A DNA stretch of 64,000 bases, taken from contig CANLRI010000002.1 of NCBI GenBank assembly GCA_947493585.1, forward strand, positions 248,001 through 312,000, given 5' to 3'. Under the pieces are notes generated by a model that saw nothing but the letters and a program-made list of their open reading frames with translations, searched no databases and was not told the origin of the DNA. Positions 45,203 through 52,521 of this stretch are shown here, one piece after another. This DNA is from an uncultured Planococcus sp. Lineage in GTDB: Bacteria > Bacillota > Bacilli > Bacillales_A > Planococcaceae. The first letter of the stretch is position 1. Each line of letters opens with the position of its first letter. Both the position numbers and the translations under genes were made by a program.

Positions 45203-46924
45203 TTATACGAGTGAGCCGCCTTCATCCAAATAACGCAGGATGCCTTCCGATGCGCGGTAGGAAAGTGCACCGAGTGTTCCAGTTGGGTTGAAGGAGCTAT
45301 TGTGCGGGAAGGCGGAAGAGCCGACGACAAAGACATTTTCAGCGTCCCACATTTGCAAGTACGTATTGACGGCAGAGGTTTCAGGGTCTGTCCCCATGAT
45401 AACGCCGCCTGTATTGTGCGTATTGGTGTCTTTATTGACGTTGAAATCGTTTTGAGTGTCGTTTGTATCAATGATATCCGCACCGATTTCTTCTGCAATT
45501 TCATGCGTTTTTTGTGAAATATACTTCACCAGTTCACGGTCGTGTTCTGTGTAATCGTAGGTCATGCGCAGCAAAGGTTTACCGTAAGCGTCTTTATAGG
45601 TCGGATCCAAATCCAGGTAATTGTAGCGGTAAGGCATGCTGGCACCCTGTGATTTGACCGGGAAGAAGCTATTGCTGTATTTGATCGACTGGTTCTTGAA
45701 CTCTGCGCCCCAGGCAGGCGTGCCTTTTGGAACGACATTATTGGCGATCGGCCGGTTGCCGTATTGGGTGACGCGAATGCCTGCGCCGTGGATGAACTTC
45801 AAATCCGCATGGTCGAAATTGTCGCCTACGTATTCCGGAATTTCAATTCCCAGAGCACCTGCGCCGCCGTATAAATTGAATTCCTGGTCTTCGAAAAACA
45901 TCATCGAAGAAGCCGAGCTGACTTGATAAGCATAGTTTTTGCCGATCACGCCAGTGTTGGATTTTGAGTCGTATGGTTTTCCGAGGCCTGAGTTCAACAA
46001 CAAGCGGACGTTATTGAAGACATAGCTGGTCACGACAACAACTTCGGCTGGTTGTTCAAATTCTTCGCCGGTGATCATGTCGATGTAGAGGACGCCGGTC
46101 GCTTTTGTTCCGTCGTTCAAGATTTCGGTGACATTGGAATGGGTGCGCAAATCCAATTGTCCGGTATCTTTGGCGATGGGGATGACAGTCACGGCAGGGT
46201 CTGCTTTCGCGCCGTATTCACAGCCAAAGTTCTCACAAAACGCGCAGTACTGGCAAGCGCCGCGTGAAATGCCATCCGGGTTTTCGTACGCTTCCGATAA
46301 ATTGGCGGACGGCAAGACGTATGGTGTATAGCCTAGATTTTTCGTCGCTTCTTCAAACATTTTCATGATGGGCGTCTTGAGCATCGGACCGGTCGGATAA
46401 GGATTCGAGCGTTTGCCGTAGGATTCCACTGTCTCACCGGAAATCCCCGCCATCTTTTCGAACGTATCGTAATACGGCTCCATCTCATCATAAGTCAGTC
46501 CCCAATCCTGGATCGGGTAATCGGCGCCGAGTTTGTCGTGGCCATACTTTTCATCGGTCATCGATTTGATTTCGAAGTCATACGGCAAGAAGCGGTAAGT
46601 TTGGCCATTCCAATGCGACCCGGCTCCGCCCACGCCGTCACCGACGATGAACGTACCATAATCACGCATCGGCAAAGCACGCATCTTTTCGTTATTGCGA
46701 TGCGTGATCGTTTCTTTTGATAGATCCTGCATCAATTCTTCACGGTGCTGATAGCGCAGTTCGTCGTGCGCCATCAAATAATCGCTCGTCTTGCGGTCTT
46801 TCCCGCGTTCGAGCCCGACGACTGGGATACCGGCTTTCGTCAATTCTGCCGAGACAATCCCGCCAGCCCAGCCCATGCCGACAACGACGACGGGTACTTT
46901 AGGCAATTTTGTAGCCATGTTCAT
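45203..46924 (-). CDS. GMC oxidoreductase, gluconate 2-dehydrogenase-type flavoprotein subunit
   Basis: A 573-residue FAD enzyme of the GMC family. The N-terminal FAD motif is VVVGMGWAGGIVSAEL, and GDGVGGAGSHWNGQTYRF follows. The C-terminal active-site region HNSSFNPTGTLGALSYRAS carries the catalytic His/Asn positions. A Cys cluster (CQYCAFCENFGCEYG) in the middle suggests an iron-sulfur site, as in the large subunit of bacterial gluconate and fructose dehydrogenases. It has no signal peptide; export would depend on the small subunit gene just upstream. The substrate could be gluconate or another sugar acid or polyol. The start may be either of two ATG six bases apart. Confidence 0.9.
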   Translation of the reverse strand: MNMATKLPKVPVVVVGMGWAGGIVSAELTKAGIPVVGLERGKDRKTSDYLMAHDELRYQHREELMQDLSKETITHRNNEKMRALPMRDYGTFIVGDGVGGAGSHWNGQTYRFLPYDFEIKSMTDEKYGHDKLGADYPIQDWGLTYDEMEPYYDTFEKMAGISGETVESYGKRSNPYPTGPMLKTPIMKMFEEATKNLGYTPYVLPSANLSEAYENPDGISRGACQYCAFCENFGCEYGAKADPAVTVIPIAKDTGQLDLRTHSNVTEILNDGTKATGVLYIDMITGEEFEQPAEVVVVTSYVFNNVRLLLNSGLGKPYDSKSNTGVIGKNYAYQVSSASSMMFFEDQEFNLYGGAGALGIEIPEYVGDNFDHADLKFIHGAGIRVTQYGNRPIANNVVPKGTPAWGAEFKNQSIKYSNSFFPVKSQGASMPYRYNYLDLDPTYKDAYGKPLLRMTYDYTEHDRELVKYISQKTHEIAEEIGADIIDTNDTQNDFNVNKDTNTHNTGGVIMGTDPETSAVNTYLQMWDAENVFVVGSSAFPHNSSFNPTGTLGALSYRASEGILRYLDEGGSLV

Positions 46925-46939
46925 TCATCCTTTCTTTCC

Positions 46940-47698
46940 TCAATGCCCCATATGGCTGTTCAAGCCTTGAGGCGGCAATTCCACAAATTTATCCTGTTGA
47001 ATTTCTTTCACATACGCCATGCGGGAGCCTGGATATTTGCGCATTGCCCAGCCCTCCATGTTTTTGTTGCCGCCGTATAATGGGTCGGCATAGACGCCTT
47101 CGATCGTCAAAGTACGCAGCAAACTGAAGAACAGCGGCGATTTGACGCCTGAAATATCGGGTACTTTGCCGTCGCTGAAATCCGTCAAGACCTGATCCTG
47201 CTGTTCCGGTTCGAGGTCGATGAATGGATTATCGTATTGTTTCTGGCTATAGGCATCGAGTGCTTTCAAGCCAAGAAGGAATAAATCTTTACGCAGGATG
47301 CGGATTTGGCTGCCTTGTGTTTCTTCGGCTTCAAAGAAAGGCGCAGCCATGTATTCTTTGGAATTGATTCCCCACGGGCTTGCGAGCTGGTGGTCTATGT
47401 AGATGGCCGCGTTCAATTCCATCGCGCCGGGGCCGTTATCGTCTTTCGGATAAATGCGTTCGGCTGCGGCTTGGGTCAATCGGTATTGATCGGGAGTGAA
47501 GAATTGAAGCGCTTCTGCCGGATTGACCGTCAGTTGCGGGGCAGGGGCGACGTCGTGTGTAGCGACTTGTTCTTTGCCGCCGAGCAGGCTGCCGAGCGCG
47601 CCGCCTAATACGACACCGCCTACCGTGAGTCCCGAATTCCTCAGAAACTCGCGCCGTGTCGATCCTTTTTTTGCCGGGGATTTAGCGTCTTCTGCCAT
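46940..47698 (-). CDS. Gluconate 2-dehydrogenase subunit 3-type protein with Tat signal
   Basis: A 252-residue small subunit. The start is ATG at 47698 with AGGAGG before it. Residues ~12-40 are a twin-arginine signal: STRREFLRNSG, then the hydrophobic GLTVGGVVLGGALGSLLGG. The mature part has the subunit 3 family layout (FFTPDQYRLTQAAAERIYPKDD, then GAMELNAAIYIDHQL). The large GMC subunit has no signal, so the pair is probably folded and exported together. A tatA-tatC-tatA cluster lies about 700 bases away on the other strand. A cytochrome c subunit, present in Gram-negative counterparts, is absent. Confidence 0.88.
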   Translation of the reverse strand: MAEDAKSPAKKGSTRREFLRNSGLTVGGVVLGGALGSLLGGKEQVATHDVAPAPQLTVNPAEALQFFTPDQYRLTQAAAERIYPKDDNGPGAMELNAAIYIDHQLASPWGINSKEYMAAPFFEAEETQGSQIRILRKDLFLLGLKALDAYSQKQYDNPFIDLEPEQQDQVLTDFSDGKVPDISGVKSPLFFSLLRTLTIEGVYADPLYGGNKNMEGWAMRKYPGSRMAYVKEIQQDKFVELPPQGLNSHMGH

Positions 47699-47881
47699 GG
47701 TAAAACCTCCTGTATCGTGTTGAATGAGCATCAATGAGAAACTGCCGGCTCTAGAAAGCACGGGGGGATGATAGGAAAATCCCGCCTTCAGAAGCCGGTT
47801 TATACAGTCGTAAAACTAGCACAATGAATGATTATACGCTTAGGGACACGAAAAAAATAATACTTGTTTTCACATATTTAC

Positions 47882-47897
47882 ATAACCTAATGGTTAT
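47882..47897. promoter_or_regulatory. Short perfect inverted repeat, possible operator
   Basis: ATAACC-TAAT-GGTTAT lies 184 bases ahead of the GMC dehydrogenase genes, just past the terminator of the neighbouring small membrane-protein gene. On the minus strand TATAAT follows at 47831-47836. Role uncertain. Confidence 0.3.
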
Positions 47898-47906
47898 ATT
47901 AAAGAA

Positions 47907-47936
47907 TAAAAAAAGACCGCTCCCAAAAAGAGCGGC
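47907..47936 (-). terminator. Intrinsic terminator of the small membrane protein gene
   Basis: On the minus strand GCCGCTC pairs with GAGCGGT around a short loop and is followed by seven T. Confidence 0.82.
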
Positions 47937-47943
47937 GCTGCCA

Positions 47944-48201
47944 TCAAGAAAAGATAGCGTGGAAATTATTGCTTAATGAAAACAAGGCAGTGCTGAATAA
48001 TAAAGCAAAAATGAACAGCCAGTATTTCGTTCCGCTCCAAAAGAATACGATCATTGCCATTCCTAGTCCAGTTCCAGCTAGTGCAAACCAAGGAAAGGGG
48101 CTATAGAAGAGGGAGAGGAAATAACTGAAGTCCAGTGCGATGAAGATGCCGAGAAGAACTTGGTTGATCATTCTCAATTCCTCGTCATTGTATTTCGTCA
48201 T
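47944..48201 (-). CDS. Small membrane protein, unknown (85 residues)
   Basis: Three hydrophobic helices follow a short charged start (TKYNDEELRMINQV). AGGTGA lies seven bases before ATG, and a terminator follows, so it is a genuine single gene. No family was recognised. It is transcribed away from the tat genes. Confidence 0.65.
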   Translation of the reverse strand: MTKYNDEELRMINQVLLGIFIALDFSYFLSLFYSPFPWFALAGTGLGMAMIVFFWSGTKYWLFIFALLFSTALFSLSNNFHAIFS

Positions 48202-48428
48202 GTTTATTTCACCTGCCTACAAAAATATTGATAACCGTAAATATATGATTTACAAATCATTAATTAAGAGTATAATGACTTTTGGAAAGCCGAGTCAATC
48301 TATATTTTTTCACGCAGCCTTTAGCCGGCAGCCAAAATCGGAGAACCTTCCATATAGGCTGAACAGCAAATGATGCGTGCACATACAAGCACGATGGCAG
48401 GCAAGAACTACAGACAGGAGGAGAGAAA

Positions 48429-48626
48429 ATGCCGAATATCGGAGTCCCAGGACTGATTTTGATTTTAGTGATCGCGTTGATCGTTTTTGGGCCGGCGAAG
48501 CTTCCGCAACTTGGGCGGGCTGTCGGAGAAACCTTGAAAGAGTTCAAAAGCTCAACAAAAGAATTGATGAGCGATGACGATGCGACTGACAAAACCAATG
48601 ACACAAAAGAAACGAAAAAGGACTGA
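48429..48626 (+). CDS. tatA: Twin-arginine translocase pore subunit TatA (first copy)
   Basis: A 65-residue TatA: N-terminal membrane helix ([23 protein letters not shown]) with the FGPxKLPxLG hinge, amphipathic helix ([14 protein letters not shown]), then an acidic tail. The AGGAGG ribosome site is strong. It forms the ring through which folded proteins cross. It precedes tatC on the same strand and is nearly identical in its first 45 residues to the tatA after tatC. Confidence 0.95.
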   Translation: MPNIGVPGLILILVIALIVFGPAKLPQLGRAVGETLKEFKSSTKELMSDDDATDKTNDTKETKKD

Positions 48627-48662
48627 AGCCGAAAGCTCGAGCTTTAGAGCGGGCCGTTCAGT
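48622..48662 (+). other. Intercistronic hairpin between tatA and tatC
   Basis: ACTGAA and TTCAGT, flanked by GCC/GGC, enclose the perfect palindrome AAAGCTCGAGCTTT. The left arm starts at the tatA stop codon. It is followed by only four T, so it may be an attenuator or a processing/stability element that lowers tatC relative to tatA. Confidence 0.5.
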
Positions 48663-48696
48663 GCTTTTGCTTCGTCCTTAATAGGTGGTACAGGAA

Positions 48697-49434
48697 ATGG
48701 AACAGGAATTCACGCTTATCGAACATTTAACGGATCTTAGGAAACGGCTGATCATCACCGTGCTGGCGTTTATCGCATCACTCGCCGCAGGATTTGCGAG
48801 CGCTGCGCACATCTTGAATTTCATCAAGCTGCAGCCGACAGCGGTGAATGTCGATTGGAACGTTTTCGGCTTTACCGACGGCATCATGATTTATTTTAAA
48901 TGCGCATTGGTCCTGGCGGTGTTGTTGACATTGCCGGTGGCGCTGCATCAAACCTGGCTATTCGTCAAACCTGCCTTATCGGAGACGGAGGCAAAAGGGA
49001 CCTATGTCTATATCCCGGCATCGTTCTTATTATTTTTGCTCGGGGTGAGCTTCAGCTATTTCATCATGTTCCCGATGATGCTGAACTTCATGTCGGATAT
49101 CAATCAGTCCATCGGGGCGACTGAAACCTATGGGATGAGCCAATATTTCACCTTCCTATTCAATTTAGTCATTCCGGTCGGGCTGGTCTTCGAGATGCCG
49201 CTCATTGTCATGTTTTTGACGAAGCTTGGCATCGTTACGCCGCAATCGCTGCGGAAAATGCGTAAAGTCGCTTACTTCGTTTTGGTGGTGGTCGGGGTGT
49301 TGATTTCACCACCCGATTTTCTATCGGATGTGCTGATCATTGTGCCGCTGTTTGCGCTTTTTGAAATCAGCATCATTATTTCAGCCATCACGATGAAGCG
49401 CTCGGCGAAAAACAAATCAGCACGGAAAGCATGA
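48697..49434 (+). CDS. tatC: Twin-arginine translocase receptor subunit TatC
   Basis: A 245-residue, six-helix protein with TatC features: [14 protein letters not shown] at the N-terminus (the signal-binding region with conserved Glu), a [16 protein letters not shown] cytoplasmic loop, and the [13 protein letters not shown] helix. ATG 48697 is preferred; a GTG at 48685 in frame is possible. It recognises RR signal peptides such as the one on the nearby dehydrogenase subunit. Confidence 0.95.
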   Translation: MEQEFTLIEHLTDLRKRLIITVLAFIASLAAGFASAAHILNFIKLQPTAVNVDWNVFGFTDGIMIYFKCALVLAVLLTLPVALHQTWLFVKPALSETEAKGTYVYIPASFLLFLLGVSFSYFIMFPMMLNFMSDINQSIGATETYGMSQYFTFLFNLVIPVGLVFEMPLIVMFLTKLGIVTPQSLRKMRKVAYFVLVVVGVLISPPDFLSDVLIIVPLFALFEISIIISAITMKRSAKNKSARKA

Positions 49435-49459
49435 CGCTAGCGAAAGGGGGAGGACCAGC

Positions 49460-49678
49460 ATGCCGAATATAGGAATCCCGGGATTGGTTTTGATCTTGAT
49501 CATTGCCTTGATCGTCTTCGGTCCAGCCAAACTGCCGCAGCTAGGAAAAGCGGCAGGGCAGACTTTGAAGGAATTCAAAAGTTCGACAAAAGGCATCATT
49601 GATGAGGTCTCAGAAGAATTCAAGATGGATGATGCAAGCGGTCAAGACGCAAGAAAAAATGACGACAAGAAAAACTAA
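49460..49678 (+). CDS. tatA: Twin-arginine translocase pore subunit TatA (second copy)
   Basis: A 72-residue TatA with membrane helix ([23 protein letters not shown]), amphipathic helix and charged tail. It follows tatC by 25 bases with its own GGGGGAGG site. The first 45 residues nearly match the copy before tatC, so a local duplication is likely. It might instead fill a TatB-like role, but lacks TatB-type extra length. Confidence 0.93.
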   Translation: MPNIGIPGLVLILIIALIVFGPAKLPQLGKAAGQTLKEFKSSTKGIIDEVSEEFKMDDASGQDARKNDDKKN

Positions 49679-49690
49679 GCTTGACCCCAA

Positions 49691-49735
49691 AGCACGCTCC
49701 CTGCAAAGCCATCCAGCAGGAGAGCGTGTTTTTTG
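49691..49735 (+). terminator. Intrinsic terminator of the tat operon
   Basis: CACGCTCCCTGC pairs with GCAGGAGAGCGTG (one bulge) and is followed by six T. Confidence 0.85.
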
Positions 49736-49750
49736 TGGAAGAATTCGTTC

Positions 49751-49778
49751 TTGACTTATCGGGGGGAGATGCTAAGAT
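49751..49778 (+). promoter_or_regulatory. Promoter of the T-box/NhaC-family gene
   Basis: TTGACT and TAAGAT are 16 bases apart, placing the start of transcription about 10 bases before the T-box stem I. Confidence 0.6.
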
Positions 49779-49785
49779 TTAAAGC

Positions 49786-50020
49786 AATTGCAAAAAGCAA
49801 CGACGAATAAGTTGAAAGATGAATGAGTAGGCTCATTGCGCGCAGCACGAAGAGACTGGACGGAAGGTGGAAGTCCAGGCAGCAATCGAGGTGAATTACG
49901 CCATCTGCAGTTTCAACGGTCAATTGAGTGGATGTTCCATAGTGGAAGATCAACTAGGGTGGTAACGCGGAGAAAACCTTCGTCCCTTTTTTAAGGGATG
50001 ATAGGTTTTCTTTTTTTTAT
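49786..50020 (+). promoter_or_regulatory. T-box riboswitch, apparent tyrosine specifier (UAC)
   Basis: The leader has stem I with GTTGAAA/TTTCAAC at its base, the AGTA loop strand, the distal AGAGACTGGACGGAAGGTGG segment, and a specifier strand GTGAATTACGCC in which TAC (49897-49899) is followed by a purine. The T-box sequence AGGGTGGTAACGCG is at 49956-49969; its TGGT bulge pairs with the ACCA end of tRNA-Tyr. A terminator hairpin (GAAAACC ... GGTTTTC then T8, 49970-50020) follows. Uncharged tRNA-Tyr would allow read-through into the transporter gene. The box has A where C is usual (GGTAACGCG versus GGNACCGCG). Confidence 0.9.
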
Positions 50021-50045
50021 TTTCACAATACAGGAGGAACTGGAC

Positions 50046-51431
50046 ATGTTTCATATTAAAGCGATTTTATCACCGGGCACAAAAGAAGCGGCGGCACTCG
50101 TCGCACTGGTCGTCGCGATCATCAGCGTCAGCATCATCGGATTTGAAGCGGCTCCGCATGTGCCGATCTTATTGGCGATCTTGTTGCTGATGTGCTACGG
50201 ATTGGCTAAAAAATTATCGTACCGCGAACTGGAGCGGGGCTTGATTGAAGGTGCGGGCGCAGGAATGGGTGCCGTGTTCTTGTTCTTCTTCATCGGCATC
50301 CTCATTAGCAGCTGGATGATGAGCGGGACGATCCCGACCTTGATCTATGCCGGGTTCAGCCTGGTGACGCCTGTGTTTTTCTTTGCGGTAGTCTTTGTCG
50401 TCACGGCGATCATCGGGCTGTCCATCGGCAGTTCGTTGACGACGGTGGCGACGGTGGGTGTAGCTTTGATCGGAATTGCCGGCGCACTGGATTTGTCGCT
50501 CGCGATCACGGCAGGCGCAATCGTCTCGGGCGCATTTTTCGGGGACAAGATGTCGCCGTTATCGGATACGACCAACTTGGCGGCTTCCATTGTCGGCGTG
50601 GATCTCTTCGAACACATCCGCAATATGGGATGGACAACGATTCCTGCTTTTATTCTGACGCTGATTTTCTTCGGTGTGTTATCGCCTTCAGTTACCTTGG
50701 ACCATACCGAGGACATTGCCTTGTTCAAGGAAGGCTTGCTTGAGACCGGCTTGATCCACTGGTACGCCATGGCGCCTCTCGTCATCTTGATCGCCTTGAC
50801 GGTATTCAAAGTACCTGCGGTTTTGACTTTGGCCGCAAGTTCGGTGGCAGCGCTTGTCGTTTCCTTGTTCCACCAGAGCTTGCAAGTCTCGTCGATGCTC
50901 GGCATCCTGTTCGGCGGCTACGAATCATCGACCGGCATTAATGAAATCGATGCGCTGCTTTCGCGGGGCGGCATGGAAAGCATGTTCTTCACCATCGCTC
51001 TAGTGCTGCTCGCACTCAGCATGGGTGGATTATTATTCAAACTCGGCATCATCCAAAGTTTGCTGGCGAAAATCGAAAGCCTGCTGAAGAAAGTGTCTTC
51101 TGTCATCGTCGCATCTGCCTTGACGGCGATCGGCACGAATATCCTCGTCGGGGAACAATACTTATCGATCTTGCTGGCCGGTCAGGCATTCCAGGAACCG
51201 TATAAACAAGTCGGGTTGGCCGGAAAGAACTTGAGCCGCGTCATGGAAGATGCGGGGACGGTCGTCAATCCGCTCGTGCCGTGGAGTGTCTGCGGAATTT
51301 TCATCGCGTCAGTGTTGGATGTTTCGACATTGGAGTATTTGCCGTTTGCATTCTTCTGCTTGCTGTCGCCTCTGTTGACAGTGTTGCTCGGGGTGAGCGG
51401 GAAAACTTTGACCTATATCGAAAAGCAATAA
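50046..51431 (+). CDS. NhaC family transporter, probable tyrosine transporter
   Basis: A 461-residue secondary carrier with about twelve helices of the NhaC Na+/H+ antiporter family. Family features are GAGMGAVFLFFFIGILISSWMMSGTIP in two parts, the SGAFFGDKMSPLSDTTNLA segment with acidic residues in the core, and NILVGEQYLSILLAG. The ATG at 50046 has AGGAGG upstream. It is governed by a T-box reading tyrosine, and T-box-regulated NhaC/YheL-like genes in Firmicutes have been proposed as tyrosine importers. Uptake of tyrosine with Na+ is therefore inferred rather than pH homeostasis. Confidence 0.85.
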   Translation: MFHIKAILSPGTKEAAALVALVVAIISVSIIGFEAAPHVPILLAILLLMCYGLAKKLSYRELERGLIEGAGAGMGAVFLFFFIGILISSWMMSGTIPTLIYAGFSLVTPVFFFAVVFVVTAIIGLSIGSSLTTVATVGVALIGIAGALDLSLAITAGAIVSGAFFGDKMSPLSDTTNLAASIVGVDLFEHIRNMGWTTIPAFILTLIFFGVLSPSVTLDHTEDIALFKEGLLETGLIHWYAMAPLVILIALTVFKVPAVLTLAASSVAALVVSLFHQSLQVSSMLGILFGGYESSTGINEIDALLSRGGMESMFFTIALVLLALSMGGLLFKLGIIQSLLAKIESLLKKVSSVIVASALTAIGTNILVGEQYLSILLAGQAFQEPYKQVGLAGKNLSRVMEDAGTVVNPLVPWSVCGIFIASVLDVSTLEYLPFAFFCLLSPLLTVLLGVSGKTLTYIEKQ

Positions 51432-51456
51432 CTCGTCAATTGAATCGGACATTATA

Positions 51457-51497
51457 AAAGCCTCTTCCATCGATACACGATGGAAGAGGCTTTTGCT
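51457..51497. terminator. Bidirectional intrinsic terminator
   Basis: AAAAGCCTCTTCCATCG pairs with CGATGGAAGAGGCTTTT, perfect over 16 pairs, between convergent genes. Confidence 0.9.
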
Positions 51498-51519
51498 GTT
51501 GGTTTTGATTTGAGCAGTG

Positions 51520-51729
51520 CTATTCTTCTGCCCTGTATTCCAATACATCGCCTGGCTGGCAGTCGAGCGCTTTGCAAATGGCTTCGAGCGTCGAGAAACG
51601 GATCGCTTTCGCTTTGCCGTTTTTCAGGATGGACAGATTGGGCATGGTGACGCCGACTTTTTCGGATAGCTCGGTCATGCTCATTTTGCGCTTAGCGAGC
51701 ATGACGTCGAGATTTATGATGATGGGCAT
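51520..51729 (-). CDS. Small Xre-type helix-turn-helix regulator (YozG-like)
   Basis: A 69-residue single HTH domain (LAKRKMSMTELSEKVGVTMPNLSILKNG in two visible halves, ending in CQPGDVLEY). It is typical of the YozG-type repressors that sit next to DUF2975 membrane proteins. GAGGTGAT precedes the start. It follows the DUF2975 gene by nine bases in one operon and probably autoregulates it. Confidence 0.88.
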   Translation of the reverse strand: MPIIINLDVMLAKRKMSMTELSEKVGVTMPNLSILKNGKAKAIRFSTLEAICKALDCQPGDVLEYRAEE

Positions 51730-51738
51730 TGGATCACC

Positions 51739-52218
51739 TCAGACCGTAAGATCATTTTCTGATTTGATGTCGATGGCATGCGTCAGCAGCTTCTGCAAAA
51801 CCGCTGCGAAAACGGCGACGACAAAGGCCGCAAAGCCGATGCCAGCGCCCATCAAGATGAGTCCCGGCGCATCGTCGATTTCCGCGATGATGTAAAACAG
51901 CGGCATCGCGAGAAAGTAGATGCCGGTAATCAACAGGGCACACATCTTGATGTTCTTGATCGCCTTTACTGAGCGCACAGAAAAGGCGATGTTGTCATCG
52001 ATGAAACTCAATAATTTAAACGTCTGATACAGCGCCAGGAAATAAGCGACCGCGGTTGCATAGAGCATGACGATAAAGACATACTGCAGAAACGCCAGCT
52101 GGTCTGGACCGTCCTGGATGATGCTCGAAAGCGGCAGCACCACGAAGATACATAACGCGATGACCGGCAGCGTCATAAGGAATAGCACCACTTTCAAAAA
52201 CAAAGTCTCCCGTTTCAT
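51739..52218 (-). CDS. DUF2975 family membrane protein
   Basis: A 159-residue protein with four membrane helices and the DUF2975 pattern (FKLLSFIDDNIAFSVRSVKAIKNIK between helices two and three). ATG at 52218 is preferred, with AGAGGTG before it; a GTG three codons earlier is within the ribosome site. The family is found paired with a small Xre regulator; function unknown, possibly signalling to or sequestering the regulator. Confidence 0.88.
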   Translation of the reverse strand: MKRETLFLKVVLFLMTLPVIALCIFVVLPLSSIIQDGPDQLAFLQYVFIVMLYATAVAYFLALYQTFKLLSFIDDNIAFSVRSVKAIKNIKMCALLITGIYFLAMPLFYIIAEIDDAPGLILMGAGIGFAAFVVAVFAAVLQKLLTHAIDIKSENDLTV

Positions 52219-52260
52219 AAAACACACCTCTTTGCTTGTTAATAATTAAAGTATAGCGAT

Positions 52261-52285
52261 TTATTTATCGTTTATCAATAAATAA
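52261..52285. promoter_or_regulatory. Inverted repeat ahead of the DUF2975/Xre operon
   Basis: TTATTTAT and ATAAATAA form a perfect inverted repeat with nine bases between. It is flanked by two copies of TAGCGATWTWTW-type sequence (52254 and 52294 regions). It lies where the operon promoter is expected, so it is a candidate operator for the Xre protein. The rest of the 303-base gap to the E1 alpha gene is AT-rich; TATAAT at 52366-52371 on the plus strand may be the E1 promoter -10. Confidence 0.4.
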
Positions 52286-52521
52286 TTGTTGTTTAGCGAT
52301 ATTTAAATATTGAGTTTAAAAGATTAAGAGATGCATTTCTAAACTGTTTCTAACAGGTTGCACCTTATAATTAAAGAAAATCACCTTAATTGTAAATTTC
52401 CCAGTCTTTTATTATCTGAATATTGAAATATTTATAGAAGAAGAGTAAACTAAGAGTGTTTAGGCCTATGGAATTTGTCGCACGCCATCCGAATTGATTG
52501 AGTAAAAAAGGAGGAGTAGCA

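Noticed and set aside
48632..48645. Perfect palindrome AAAGCTCGAGCTTT taken alone as a transcription factor site
   Set aside because: It lies inside a larger hairpin directly after a stop codon within an operon, so an RNA structure is the simpler reading.
50046..51431. Na+/H+ antiporter for pH homeostasis (NhaC) as the main function
   Set aside because: A T-box with a tyrosine specifier in front makes amino acid transport more likely; ion exchange may still power it.
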